The notes beneath the pieces were generated by a model, which worked only from the letters and a program-made list of their open reading frames with translations, had not been told where the DNA came from and searched no databases. Source: Filifactor alocis ATCC 35896 (GTDB lineage: Bacteria > Bacillota > Clostridia > Peptostreptococcales > Filifactoraceae). Taken from it: a stretch of DNA of 64,000 bases. Location of the stretch: NCBI RefSeq assembly GCF_000163895.2, contig NC_016630.1, forward strand, positions 744,001 through 808,000, written 5' to 3'. Shown in pieces: positions 9,998-22,779 of this stretch. Both the position numbers and the translations under genes were made by a program. The stretch's first letter is position 1; each line of letters starts with the position of its first letter.

Positions 9998-11323
9998 TTA
10001 TAAATTCATATCGTGACGAGGTGCGTTGTGGAACAATTGAAACTGCCCTAACCATGTCAAATCAACAGTCCCAATTTCTCCATTTCTATGTTTTGCAATA
10101 ATTACTTCTGCCTTATTCTTATCCATTGTGTCTTTGTCATACACTTCATCACGATACAAAAACATAACCATATCCGCATCTTGTTCAATTGCTCCCGACT
10201 CTCTCAAATCAGATAACATCGGACGATGATCAGACCTTTGTTCAGGCGCTCTTGATAACTGTGACAGTGCAATCACAGGACATTCCAACTCTTTTGCCAA
10301 AATTTTGAGAGAACGGGAAATTTTGGAAATTTCCTGTTGTCGATTCTCTGTCTTGGAATCTCCTTCCATCAATTGAAGATAGTCTATCACAATCATATCC
10401 AATCCCTTTTCTATCTTCAGTCTTCTGCATTTTGTGCGCAACTGCACCATATTCAATCCAGCAGTATCATCAATATAGATTTTTTGAGAAGATAACAGAC
10501 CCATTGCATTGGTAACTTTTTCCCATTCTTCATCTTTTAAAGAACCATTCCGAATATTGGATAATTCTACTTGTGCATTAGCTGCAATCATCCTGTCTAC
10601 TAATTGTTCGTTGCTCATCTCCAAAGAAAACACAGCAACAGATGCTTTTCCTTTGATAGCAGCATTCGCCACTAAATTCAAAGAAAATGCAGTTTTTCCC
10701 ATAGAAGGTCGTGCAGCAATTAAAATCAAGTCTGTAGATTGAAATCCGTTAGTCTTTCGGTCTAAATCAGTGAAACCACTTGTAATTCCTGTCAAATCTC
10801 CTTTATGTTTCGCTAATCGTTCCAAAGAATCAAACTTGTTTAACATAATGTGATCGATTGGTATCAATCCTTTGATATTTTGTTCCTGCGCAACATCAAA
10901 AACTTGTTTTTCTGCATAGTTTAAAATATCCATGACCTCTATTTCTTCTCGATAGCTTTTTTCAATAATATTCTGAGAAGCTTGAATTAAAGCTCTAAGC
11001 ATAGATTTTTCTTTTACAATTTTTGCGTAGCTGATAATATTATCTGTAAAATCCGGTACGGAAGTTAAGTCTGTGATGTAAGTAATCTGCTCCGCAGATA
11101 AGTCTTCCTTCTCTAATTTATCAAGAAGTGTAATTAAATCAATCGGCTCCGACTTTTTATTCAACTGCAACATCGCACTAAAAATTTCTTGGTGAAATTC
11201 CTTATAAAAATCTTCCTCTGTGATAATGTCCGTTACCATCACAATCGCATCTTTTGACAACAAGATACTACCCAATACAGACTGCTCCGCTTGCAAAGAA
11301 TACGGTACCACTTTTCCTTCCAT
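9998..11323 (-). CDS. dnaB: Replicative DNA helicase DnaB
   Basis: The hexameric helicase of the replication fork. 441 residues: N-terminal primase-interaction domain (1-105), linker, and RecA-like motor with Walker A ARPSMGKTA (about 204-212), Walker B IVIDYLQLM and QLSRAPEQR. No intein. GGAGGG precedes the ATG by nine bases. It follows rplI by 55 bp, the usual gdpP-rplI-dnaB arrangement of Firmicutes. Confidence 0.98.
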   Translation of the reverse strand: MEGKVVPYSLQAEQSVLGSILLSKDAIVMVTDIITEEDFYKEFHQEIFSAMLQLNKKSEPIDLITLLDKLEKEDLSAEQITYITDLTSVPDFTDNIISYAKIVKEKSMLRALIQASQNIIEKSYREEIEVMDILNYAEKQVFDVAQEQNIKGLIPIDHIMLNKFDSLERLAKHKGDLTGITSGFTDLDRKTNGFQSTDLILIAARPSMGKTAFSLNLVANAAIKGKASVAVFSLEMSNEQLVDRMIAANAQVELSNIRNGSLKDEEWEKVTNAMGLLSSQKIYIDDTAGLNMVQLRTKCRRLKIEKGLDMIVIDYLQLMEGDSKTENRQQEISKISRSLKILAKELECPVIALSQLSRAPEQRSDHRPMLSDLRESGAIEQDADMVMFLYRDEVYDKDTMDKNKAEVIIAKHRNGEIGTVDLTWLGQFQLFHNAPRHDMNL

Positions 11324-11378
11324 TTAACTACACCCTCCTTTCTGCATATGTAAACGGATGCATTGCATCCGTATCTCA

Positions 11379-11825
11379 TTAATTTAATGCTTCAATCGTT
11401 ACTCTCAATTCTGCTGTTACTCTGGAATGTAATTTGATTTCTACCACAGTTGTTCCCAATTCTTTAATTGGCTCTTTCAACATAATTTTTCTTTTATCAA
11501 CATCAATATTTAACTCTTTTTTGATTTGATCAGAAATATCTTTTGATGTGATAGAACCGAACAATTTCCCTTCTCCGGCCTTTGCTTTCATTACAATTCC
11601 TTTTTGTTTCAATTGTTCTTTCACTTCTTTTGCTTCTGCCTCTGCAACTTTGTCACCATGTTCTTTTGCAGCTTTCTTTTGATTCAAGTCATTTACATTT
11701 CCTTTTGTTCCTTCTATTGCCAAATTCTTCTTAAACAAGAAATTTTTCGCATAACCGTCGCTCACTTCTTTCAATTCTCCGGCTTTTCCGGTTCCCTTTA
11801 CATCTTTTAGCAAAATTACTTTCAT
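11379..11825 (-). CDS. rplI: 50S ribosomal protein L9
   Basis: 148 residues, full length. The N-terminal domain MKVILLKDVKGTGKAGELKEV binds 23S rRNA; a long charged helix (about 45-75) and a C-terminal domain with GSITSKDIS follow. Its ATG overlaps the gdpP TGA as ATGA, so it is translationally coupled; GGAGGAG lies inside the end of gdpP. Confidence 0.99.
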   Translation of the reverse strand: MKVILLKDVKGTGKAGELKEVSDGYAKNFLFKKNLAIEGTKGNVNDLNQKKAAKEHGDKVAEAEAKEVKEQLKQKGIVMKAKAGEGKLFGSITSKDISDQIKKELNIDVDKRKIMLKEPIKELGTTVVEIKLHSRVTAELRVTIEALN

Positions 11826-13810
11826 TTTGTATTCTCCTCCTCATTCAAATATTCCATCACGCTATCTTCCAAACGATCCATCGCTTCTTCCAATGTAACA
11901 TCTTGGAGTTGTGTTGCTGCGGTATCCATATGTCCACCGCCACCAAGTTTTTCCATAATAATTTGTACATTCATCTTACCGAAAGAACGAGCACTAATCT
12001 GAATCACATCTGAATCATTTTTGGTAATTACAAAAGAAGAAATCACACCTTTGATATTCAGCAATTCATCTGCTACTTTCGCTGCAATCAATTTAGAATC
12101 CGATAATCTTTCGTCACAATAGGAGATTGCAATTCTACCGTCGATGATTTTTGCATTTTTGACAATTTCCGCAATCCTCATATAGCTATCCACATCTCCT
12201 TGAAAGAAAGATTTTACCTCTACGGTATCAGCACCGCATTTTCTCAAAAATGCCGCCGCCTCAAACGTTCTGACTCCTGTCTTAAAAGAAAAATTCTTTG
12301 TATCTAACATAATCCCCGCCAAAAGAGCCTCTGCTTCTAATGTGCGTAATTTCGGCTTATCCGCAATATATTGAATCACTTCTGTCACCATTTCGGAAGC
12401 GGAAGATGCATAAGTTTCATGATAAACCAACACCGCATCATCAATAAATTCTACACCTCTTCTGTGATGGTCAATCAAAACTACCCGATCACAAAGATGA
12501 ATCAAGTCAGGATATTCCGTCAACATCGGTTTATGTGTATCTACAACTACAACAAGCACTCTATCCTGATTTTGACAAATCCTTTTAGCTCTTTCGTGAT
12601 TCACAAATACAGTTCCCATAGAATCGTCTTGTTTGATTTTTTCATATAAAATATCAATAGAAGTATTTGAATTTTCCAATACAATGTTTGCAGTCTTTCC
12701 AAGAATTCTACAAATCCCAAATGTTCCCAGTGCTGCTCCCAAAGCATCCAAATCAGGATAAGTATGTCCCATAATCAACACTCGATCAGATGCATGTATC
12801 AAATCTTTGAGTGCATAAGAAATCATTCTTGCTTTTACCCTTGTCTTCTTTTCGATAGCCTTGGACTTTCCACCGTAAAATGTAAATCTGTCATTTCTCT
12901 TAATCACACATTGATCTCCTCCGCGACCAAGCGCCATATCCAAAGCAGAACTTGCAATATCATGTGTCTGAGAAATTGTATCTGCTCTTCCTGAAATCCC
13001 CAAAGAAAGTGTTACAGGTAAGGTATTTCCTACATCAATCGAACGAATTTCATCTAAAATAGAAAATTTATTATCTTCCATCGCCTGTAAATTTTGTTCA
13101 TCCACTAATACAAAATAATGATCTTTATTTATCTTTACAATTGTTGCTCCATAATTTTCAGCCCATACCTTAAGTTTTTGCTCTACTGTAGCCTCCAAAA
13201 CAGGTCTGTTAGAGTCTTCTACATTATCCAACACTTCATCAAAACTATCTACCTGAATTAAAATAATTCCTGTTTTTGTATTTTGATATTCTTGTGCCAA
13301 ATCTTCATATTTTGTCTCATCAATAAAATATAACATCACCATGCCGCTATCTTTTTTAGATGTTTTTACCACATAATATACAATTCTGTATTTACGAGAA
13401 TCCACATCTAAGAAAGTAGTTTCTCTCTCTCCGGTAAGCGCAACATCAGATAAATCAATTTGTTCAAAAATCTTATTGATATTTGTGCCTAACAGACCCT
13501 TTTTCATCGCAATATCAGAAAATTTCTTATTGTACCATGTAATAACACCATCTACCTTACACATACAAAGCGGAATCGGTAAATTTGTAATAGCTTGTTT
13601 CGTGCTATAATCCATATTCAAAGAAAGAGTTTCGATATATTGAGTCCATTCTATATTCTGTTTCTGTAACTCCTTCTTATTCCAAAAAAAGAGGGTAATA
13701 AGCCAAAACACTGCTAATAATGAAACATAGTAGTTATACTGCAAAAATATAACCGCAAAAAAAGCCATAGAAATTAAATAAGCTCTATAAATCTTCCATT
13801 CTATTTTCAT
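11822..13810 (-). CDS. gdpP: c-di-AMP phosphodiesterase GdpP
   Basis: Membrane-bound hydrolase of cyclic di-AMP. 662 residues: two N-terminal spans (about 8-45), a PAS-like domain (about 70-160), a degenerate GGDEF domain without the GGDEF loop (about 170-300), then DHH (GHTYPDLDALGAALG, VVVDTHKP, LIDHHRRG) and DHHA1 (GKMNVQIIMEKLGGGGHMD). All metal-binding signatures are present, so it should be active. Both ends overlap neighbours by four bases (DUF2232 gene upstream, rplI downstream), showing tight coupling. Confidence 0.97.
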   Translation of the reverse strand: MKIEWKIYRAYLISMAFFAVIFLQYNYYVSLLAVFWLITLFFWNKKELQKQNIEWTQYIETLSLNMDYSTKQAITNLPIPLCMCKVDGVITWYNKKFSDIAMKKGLLGTNINKIFEQIDLSDVALTGERETTFLDVDSRKYRIVYYVVKTSKKDSGMVMLYFIDETKYEDLAQEYQNTKTGIILIQVDSFDEVLDNVEDSNRPVLEATVEQKLKVWAENYGATIVKINKDHYFVLVDEQNLQAMEDNKFSILDEIRSIDVGNTLPVTLSLGISGRADTISQTHDIASSALDMALGRGGDQCVIKRNDRFTFYGGKSKAIEKKTRVKARMISYALKDLIHASDRVLIMGHTYPDLDALGAALGTFGICRILGKTANIVLENSNTSIDILYEKIKQDDSMGTVFVNHERAKRICQNQDRVLVVVVDTHKPMLTEYPDLIHLCDRVVLIDHHRRGVEFIDDAVLVYHETYASSASEMVTEVIQYIADKPKLRTLEAEALLAGIMLDTKNFSFKTGVRTFEAAAFLRKCGADTVEVKSFFQGDVDSYMRIAEIVKNAKIIDGRIAISYCDERLSDSKLIAAKVADELLNIKGVISSFVITKNDSDVIQISARSFGKMNVQIIMEKLGGGGHMDTAATQLQDVTLEEAMDRLEDSVMEYLNEEENTK

Positions 13811-14766
13811 TTTACACCTCCTGTATCCGGTTTTCTAAGGTGAAACATGGTATCAAAAAAACCGATAAATATAATAACCCATGGCACAAAGACACAAGAT
13901 AATATCCACATCATGTTTCCAAAAAGAATACTGAATTTTTTTCTACACCAGTACAAAACACTCGCTGTTCCTTGTAAATACAATAAAATCACCGCAAGAT
14001 ACACCATGGTTACAGATATATTATATGAATAATCAATTTGTATTTTTCCAAAAAGATAACCTGTCAAAAAGATCAATCCTATCCCAAAATTAGCATGCCC
14101 CGGTAAATAAAATTCCGTAAAAACAGGATATTTTTGTGATTTTACATTACGATTCAAGAAAAAAGTTCCCAAAAAATAATTTATGGAAGAAGTAAACAAA
14201 AGACCCACAAAAGTCACTATCGGCAAGAATAATCTCATTTTATTCAACAATTCAGGAATAATCATCTCTTCAGATATATCGAAAGAATCTCTAATTTGAT
14301 ACAAAAGTTCAGGATTCGTTTCAAATAACGTTTTATATTCCAAAACCAAACCGTCTGTCAATCGAATTCCTGTAATCCGATAATAAGCAAAACTAAAAAT
14401 AGCAACAACCGATACAGTGAAAAAAGTAGTAAGAAAAATAACTTTATCTGACGAAAAACCTCTTCTAATCCCTTCTCCCATCAACAACCCCATTACAGAA
14501 AACAGTCCTACTATCTGATAAATTGAATCAGATACAACAATAGGTTGTAACAGAAATGAAAAACCAGTCAATAAGATAAAAAAAATCAATCCATATATCA
14601 TACCGCCGGACACAGTTGAAAGTAATACCACCGTAGGCAACAACATAATGCTGATATGCAATCCACTGAAAAATACAGATATCAAAATTAGCAACGTCCC
14701 AATCAGAAACAACTTCATCATACGAAAAACATATAGTTGTACATTTTTATTATTTTTCTCTGACAC
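13807..14766 (-). CDS. DUF2232 (YybS-like) membrane protein
   Basis: A 319-residue protein with about eight spans that matches the YybS/DUF2232 family found directly upstream of gdpP in Firmicutes; function unknown, possibly an S-component-like transporter. Start: GGAGGGG at 14775-14781 lies eight bases before a GTG at 14764-14766. An ATG at 14805 is followed by that ribosome binding site and is unlikely to be used. A TATAAT hexamer (rc at 14824-14829) with no clear -35 lies upstream and may be the operon promoter. Confidence 0.85.
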   Translation of the reverse strand: MSEKNNKNVQLYVFRMMKLFLIGTLLILISVFFSGLHISIMLLPTVVLLSTVSGGMIYGLIFFILLTGFSFLLQPIVVSDSIYQIVGLFSVMGLLMGEGIRRGFSSDKVIFLTTFFTVSVVAIFSFAYYRITGIRLTDGLVLEYKTLFETNPELLYQIRDSFDISEEMIIPELLNKMRLFLPIVTFVGLLFTSSINYFLGTFFLNRNVKSQKYPVFTEFYLPGHANFGIGLIFLTGYLFGKIQIDYSYNISVTMVYLAVILLYLQGTASVLYWCRKKFSILFGNMMWILSCVFVPWVIIFIGFFDTMFHLRKPDTGGVK

Positions 14767-14829
14767 CGATAAAACCCCTCCTAAAATAAATCTCCTATAA
14801 AACATATGGTCAGATATTCCTCTATTATA

Positions 14830-15148
14830 CCCTATTTTAAATCATTTTTATATATTTTTACCATAAAAACCTATACCTTTCCTCCCATGGATATAATGCC
14901 ATCTATCTTCACAAAAGGAAACGCTCTGCAATATCTCCGTTGAAAAATAAACATAGTAAAAAAACAGATTATGTAAAGCAAACAAACTATAATCTTGTGC
15001 TATGAATTTATTATTAAACACTATTGTAAAATGTAGAAACAGTGTACGATTATAGATAAAAAGAATACCATATCATCGTATTAAAAAACAGATTATTTAT
15101 TATAACATTAATCAGTGATTTAGTATTAAAAGTTTCTCTATAATATCA
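14830..15148. other. Gene-free spacer
   Basis: About 320 AT-rich bases upstream of the DUF2232-gdpP operon and downstream of the tRNA-Arg terminator. I see no gene, repeat or structured RNA in it. Confidence 0.6.
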
Positions 15149-15203
15149 CAAAAAACGATAAGACAGATGAAAATGATTTGGAAACATCTACCTTATCGTT
15201 TGA
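15149..15203 (-). terminator. Terminator of tRNA-Arg(CCT)
   Basis: Arms AAACGATAAG and CTTATCGTTT enclose a second pair (GATG/CATC), followed on the minus strand by a T run. It begins about six bases after the tRNA CCA end. Confidence 0.85.
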
Positions 15204-15208
15204 ATTAT

Positions 15209-15284
15209 TGGCGCATCCAAGAGGATTCGAACCTCCGACTCACAGTTTAGGAAACTGCAGCTCTATCCTCTGAGCTATGGATGC
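15209..15284 (-). tRNA. tRNA-Arg(CCT)
   Basis: Cloverleaf with acceptor GCATCCA/TGGATGC, anticodon loop TTCCTAA and encoded CCA. It has its own promoter and terminator, separate from the large cluster. Confidence 0.96.
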
Positions 15285-15310
15285 GAAATAAAAATATACT
15301 ACACTATACC

Positions 15311-15339
15311 ATTATAATGATACCCATAGAAAAAATCAA
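15311..15339 (-). promoter_or_regulatory. Promoter of tRNA-Arg(CCT)
   Basis: On the minus strand TTGATT (15334-15339), 17-bp spacer, then a perfect TATAAT (15311-15316), 26 bp before the tRNA 5' end. Confidence 0.85.
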
Positions 15340-15349
15340 TATGTATAAA

Positions 15350-15391
15350 AAACAAAAAGCTCCAATGAATTACAGAATCACTGGAGCTTAA
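15350..15391 (-). terminator. Terminator of the rRNA-tRNA operon
   Basis: Arms AAGCTCCA and TGGAGCTT followed on the minus strand by TTTTTGTTTTTT, immediately after tRNA-Cys. It ends the long rRNA-tRNA transcript. Confidence 0.88.
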
Positions 15392-15393
15392 AC

Positions 15394-15467
15394 TGGAGGC
15401 GACAACCGGATTTGAACCGATGATAAAGGAGTTGCAGTCCTCTGCCTTACCACTTGGCTATGTCGCC
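15394..15467 (-). tRNA. tRNA-Cys(GCA)
   Basis: Acceptor GGCGACA/TGTCGCC, anticodon loop CTGCAAC, encoded CCA. Last tRNA of the cluster. Confidence 0.96.
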
Positions 15468-15473
15468 AAAATA

Positions 15474-15551
15474 TGGGGTGAATAGTGGGAGTCGAACCCA
15501 CGACCTCTAGAGCCACAATCTAGCGCTCTAACCAACTGAGCTATACCCACC
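15474..15551 (-). tRNA. tRNA-His(GTG)
   Basis: Anticodon loop TTGTGGC. The extra 5' G(-1) typical of tRNA-His is encoded (c15551) and faces C73. Confidence 0.96.
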
Positions 15552-15591
15552 ATATTATTATCATTTTTCCTTCAGCTTCCTATTTTAAGGA

Positions 15592-15668
15592 TGGTGGGCC
15601 TTCAGGGACTCGAACCCCGGACCTACCGGTTATGAGCCGGGCGCTCTAACCAACTGAGCTAAAGGCCC
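15592..15668 (-). tRNA. tRNA-Ile2(CAT), lysidine type
   Basis: Acceptor GGGCCTT/AAGGCCC, loop CTCATAA. Three CAT tRNAs occur here. The neighbour with loop TTCATAC matches the elongator Met of Bacillus and another is the initiator, so this one is most likely the TilS-modified Ile2; elongator Met cannot be fully excluded. Confidence 0.8.
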
Positions 15669-15677
15669 TCAAAATAG

Positions 15678-15754
15678 TGGTAGCGGCAATAAGATTCGAA
15701 CTTATGACCTTTCGGGTATGAACCGAACGCTCTAACCAACTAAGCTATGCCGCC
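15678..15754 (-). tRNA. tRNA-Met(CAT), elongator
   Basis: Acceptor GGCGGCA, anticodon stem-loop CGGTTCATACCCG, encoded CCA. Resembles Bacillus elongator tRNA-Met. Confidence 0.88.
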
Positions 15755-15768
15755 ACATAATTTTGAAA

Positions 15769-15844
<76 letters not shown>

Positions 15845-15848
15845 AAGA

Positions 15849-15937
<89 letters not shown>

Positions 15938-15952
15938 AACGCCTTATAAAAA

Positions 15953-16028
15953 TGGTGACCTATCCGCGACTCGAACGCGGGACACCCTGATTAAAAGTCA
16001 GGTGCTCTGCCGACTGAGCTAATAGGTC
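15953..16028 (-). tRNA. tRNA-Lys(TTT)
   Basis: Acceptor GACCTAT/ATAGGTC, anticodon loop CTTTTAA, encoded CCA. Confidence 0.96.
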
Positions 16029-16032
16029 ATAA

Positions 16033-16108
16033 TGGCTGGGGATGCAGGACTCGAACCTACGCATGCATGAGTCAAAGTCATGTGCCTTACCGACTTGGCT
16101 AATCCCCA
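16033..16108 (-). tRNA. tRNA-Gln(TTG)
   Basis: Acceptor TGGGGAT, anticodon loop CTTTGAC, encoded CCA; discriminator G. Confidence 0.95.
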
Positions 16109-16118
16109 AAAATTTAAA

Positions 16119-16195
16119 TGGTGTGCCTGAAGGGACTCGAACCCCTGGCACGTGGCTTAGAAGGCCACTGCTCTATCCAGCTGAGCTACAGGCAC
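16119..16195 (-). tRNA. tRNA-Arg(TCT)
   Basis: Acceptor GTGCCTG/CAGGCAC, anticodon loop CTTCTAA, encoded CCA. Confidence 0.96.
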
Positions 16196-16206
16196 TCATT
16201 TTTAAA

Positions 16207-16281
16207 TGGAGCGGAAGACGGGATTCGAACCCGCGACCCTCGCCTTGGCAAGGCGATGCTCTACCACTGAGCCACTTCCGC
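16207..16281 (-). tRNA. tRNA-Gly(GCC)
   Basis: Acceptor GCGGAAG/CTTCCGC, anticodon loop TTGCCAA, encoded CCA. Confidence 0.96.
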
Positions 16282-16287
16282 AAGAAA

Positions 16288-16371
16288 TGGTGCGGATGGA
16301 GGGACTTGAACCCCCACGCACAAGGCGCTAGATCCTAAGTCTAGTGCGTCTGCCAATTTCGCCACATCCGC
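16288..16371 (-). tRNA. tRNA-Leu(TAG)
   Basis: Class II tRNA, acceptor GCGGATG, anticodon loop CTTAGGA, encoded CCA. Confidence 0.96.
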
Positions 16372-16377
16372 ATAATC

Positions 16378-16452
16378 TGGAGCTGGCAATAGGAATCGAA
16401 CCTACAACCTGCTGATTACAAATCAGCTGCTCTACCGTTGAGCCATGCCAGC
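16378..16452 (-). tRNA. tRNA-Thr(TGT)
   Basis: Acceptor GCTGGCA/TGCCAGC, anticodon loop TTTGTAA, encoded CCA. Confidence 0.95.
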
Positions 16453-16480
16453 ATATAAAATACCTTTTCGAAAATAAAGA

Positions 16481-16557
16481 TGGCGACTCGGAAGGGACTC
16501 GAACCCTCGACCTCCAGCGTGACAGGCTGGCATTCTAACCAACTGAACTACCGAGCC
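16481..16557 (-). tRNA. tRNA-Asp(GTC)
   Basis: Acceptor GGCTCGG/CCGAGTC, anticodon loop CTGTCAC, encoded CCA. Confidence 0.96.
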
Positions 16558-16562
16558 ACAAA

Positions 16563-16638
16563 TGGTGGGACCAATAGGGCTCGAACCTATGACCCCCTGC
16601 TTGTAAGGCAGGTGCTCTCCCAGCTGAGCTATGATCCC
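16563..16638 (-). tRNA. tRNA-Val(TAC)
   Basis: Acceptor GGGATCA/TGGTCCC, anticodon loop CTTACAA, encoded CCA. Confidence 0.96.
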
Positions 16639-16673
16639 ATTCAATAACTATGTTTCTCTATTTTCTTTTTCTT

Positions 16674-16748
16674 TGGTGACCCCTAGGGGATTCGAACCCC
16701 TGTTACCGCCGTGAAAGGGCGGTGTCTTAACCGCTTGACCAAGGGGCC
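16674..16748 (-). tRNA. tRNA-Glu(TTC)
   Basis: Acceptor GGCCCCT/AGGGGTC, anticodon loop CTTTCAC, encoded CCA. Confidence 0.96.
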
Positions 16749-16750
16749 AT

Positions 16751-16826
16751 TGGTTGCGGAGAGAGGACTTGAACCTCTGACCTTCGGATTATGAGCCCGA
16801 CGAGCTACCAACTGCTCCACTCCGCG
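16751..16826 (-). tRNA. Initiator tRNA-fMet(CAT)
   Basis: Begins CGCGGAG, with the C1:A72 mismatch of bacterial initiators (3' part CTCCGCA plus ACCA). The anticodon stem is TCGGG/TCCGA: two of the three diagnostic G-C pairs are intact, while the pair next to the loop is G31.U39 instead of G31-C39. Confidence 0.95.
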
Positions 16827-16833
16827 ACGTTCC

Positions 16834-16922
16834 TGGTGCCGAAGACCGGAATCGAACCGGTACGGTTATTTCTAACCGCAGGATTTTAAGTCCTGTGCGT
16901 CTGCCAGTTTCGCCACTTCGGC
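16834..16922 (-). tRNA. tRNA-Leu(TAA)
   Basis: Class II tRNA, acceptor GCCGAAG, anticodon loop CTTAAAA, long variable arm, encoded CCA. Confidence 0.96.
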
Positions 16923-16930
16923 ATAAAAAA

Positions 16931-17005
16931 TGGCTCCGAAGGTGGGATTCGAACCCACAGCCTATCGATTAACAGTCGAGTGCTCCACCCTTGAGCTACT
17001 TCGGA
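16931..17005 (-). tRNA. tRNA-Asn(GTT)
   Basis: Acceptor TCCGAAG/CTTCGGA, anticodon loop CTGTTAA, encoded CCA. First tRNA after 5S; an 8-bp hairpin CACAAACT/AGTTTGTG at 17012-17031 separates them. Confidence 0.96.
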
Positions 17006-17037
17006 ACATATCACAAACTACTAAGTTTGTGTAGAAT

Positions 17038-17149
17038 TGGCTACGACTTACTTTCCCGGGGGTCTGCACCCCAAGTATCATCAGCGATGAAAGGCTTAAC
17101 TTCTGTGTTCGGGATGGGAACAGGTGTATCTCTTTCTCTATTGTAACCA
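17038..17149 (-). rRNA. rrf: 5S ribosomal RNA
   Basis: About 112 nt. Ends pair as TGGTTAC/GTAGCCA, and the conserved core CCCATCCCGAACACAGAAGT and AAGCC...TCGCTGATG is present. Between 23S and tRNA-Asn. Confidence 0.97.
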
Positions 17150-17177
17150 TATTCTGTTATTACTTCGTCTTTTGGGC

Positions 17178-17268
17178 ACCTTCTTGTTCATCTGCGTCGC
17201 TCTCTCAGTCACATACTCTTGTATGCTCCTTCTATCGCTCCTTGACTCACTTCGAATCTGCTCCAAAC
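17178..17268 (-). repeat. Hairpin repeat C, copy 1 (23S-5S spacer)
   Basis: Minus-strand core GGAG-[CATAC AAGA GTATG]-TGAC flanked by purine-rich sequence (AGGAGCGATAGAAG before, GAGAGAGCGACG after). Related to two copies in the 16S-23S spacer. Confidence 0.65.
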
Positions 17269-17351
17269 TACTCGTAATAAGTTTCTTGTCACTTTGATAT
17301 ATTAACACTTTTCATCCGTTATGTCAATATATTAAAGGGTTTTTCAGATGG

Positions 17352-17379
17352 ATTGTACCATCAAAACTGCATAACATCT
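17352..17379 (-). other. 23S processing stem, 3' arm
   Basis: 28 nt complementary to 20741-20768 apart from a short internal mismatch; adjoins the mature 23S 3' end. Expected RNase III-type substrate. Confidence 0.85.
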
Positions 17380-17391
17380 TTTACCTTCGGA

Positions 17392-20291
<2,900 letters not shown>

Positions 20292-20320
20292 GCGTCTTAC
20301 TTTATATTTTTCCGTTCTTC

Positions 20321-20396
20321 TTTGTTGGATTTCTTCGTCTATCGGTCATGTATTTATATACACTCCCTCTCTCCTCATCATCCGCCTCGAATTTAC
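20321..20396 (-). repeat. Hairpin repeat C, copy 3 (16S-23S spacer)
   Basis: About 76 bp, roughly 85% like copy 2. Minus-strand core GGGAG-[TGTAT ATAA ATACA]-TGACC; the stem differs from the other copies at both sides. Confidence 0.75.
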
Positions 20397-20568
20397 GAAA
20401 AAATATCTCGTAAATGTTTTTACTTTCGAAAACTTGTTATTCTCTGCTTGCTTTCGCTCGCTTTGAATGGCTTTTGTCTGTTCTCTTTTGCTTTCGGTGA
20501 AATTACAGTGTTTCACACTTCTACGACGTTTCAAAAAAACCTTCCTTGCTTCGCTTTTCGGTATTTTC

Positions 20569-20645
20569 TTTGTTGGATTTCTTCGTCTATCGGTCACATA
20601 TCTTTTATATGCTCCCTCTTTCCTCATCATCCGCCTCGAACTTAC
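20569..20645 (-). repeat. Hairpin repeat C, copy 2 (16S-23S spacer)
   Basis: About 77 bp with minus-strand core GGGAG-[CATAT AAAAG ATATG]-TGACC. Begins 248 bp from copy 3; the sequence between them is not duplicated. Confidence 0.75.
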
Positions 20646-20740
20646 TCGAAAATGCTTGCAATTCTTTTTTACTCTTGAGTTTTTCTCTCGATTTCGTTTG
20701 TTTTTCTTTCTATCGTCTCGCGCTTTCTCTGTAATTTCTT

Positions 20741-20768
20741 AGATGTTATGCAGTTTTCAAGGTACAAT
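20741..20768 (-). other. 23S processing stem, 5' arm
   Basis: Pairs with 17352-17379. It lies about 450 nt upstream of the mature 23S 5' end, unlike the 3' arm, which abuts the mature end. Confidence 0.85.
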
Positions 20769-20848
20769 TCTATTGCTTCGCTTTTTGGTAACTTCTTGGA
20801 GTTTCCTCAAAAATGCTTGCAATATGTCTTTTTCTTCTTTTGAAGGTT

Positions 20849-20871
20849 GAACCTTCAAAACTAAACAGCAG
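20849..20871 (-). other. 16S processing stem, 3' arm
   Basis: 23 nt that pair with 22554-22576 with one mismatch, 15 nt beyond the 16S 3' end. Confidence 0.88.
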
Positions 20872-20884
20872 TTTCTTTTCTCCC

Positions 20885-22425
<1,541 letters not shown>

Positions 22426-22553
22426 CTTTTCTCAGTTTTGCTCCGGTTGTTCTCTTGAACAACTTCAAAGTTATTTACCGGTTTGCTTTTTCCTTAATCT
22501 TTCGATTAAGTGGTTTTTCGCTTTGCAATTTTTCAATTGCTTGGTTGTTTTTT

Positions 22554-22576
22554 CTGCTGTTTAGTTTTCAAGGTTC
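22554..22576 (-). other. 16S processing stem, 5' arm
   Basis: Complementary to 20849-20871 with one mismatch; forms the long stalk cut to release pre-16S. Confidence 0.88.
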
Positions 22577-22631
22577 ATTCTTTTTTCTCGCTGCCCTCTG
22601 TGGTTTTTCTACCTCGCCGGACTGCTTGTCT

Positions 22632-22660
22632 ATATTACCATCTCTTTTTCGGTTTGTCAA
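22632..22660 (-). promoter_or_regulatory. rRNA operon promoter P2
   Basis: TTGACA (22655-22660), 17-bp spacer, TAATAT (22632-22637) on the minus strand, about 200 bp upstream of 16S. Confidence 0.85.
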
Positions 22661-22749
22661 CATCTTTTTTTATCTTTTTTATCGGCTCTTTCTGCTTTCT
22701 TTTCTGCTGTCTGTTTTGATGCTGCCTCTCCTACCTCGATGGTGTGTTC

Positions 22750-22778
22750 AATTTATCATATCTTCTTCTCTTTGTCAA
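22750..22778 (-). promoter_or_regulatory. rRNA operon promoter P1
   Basis: TTGACA (22773-22778), 17-bp spacer, TAAATT (22750-22755) on the minus strand; tandem with P2, 118 bp apart. Confidence 0.8.
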
Positions 22779-22779
22779 T

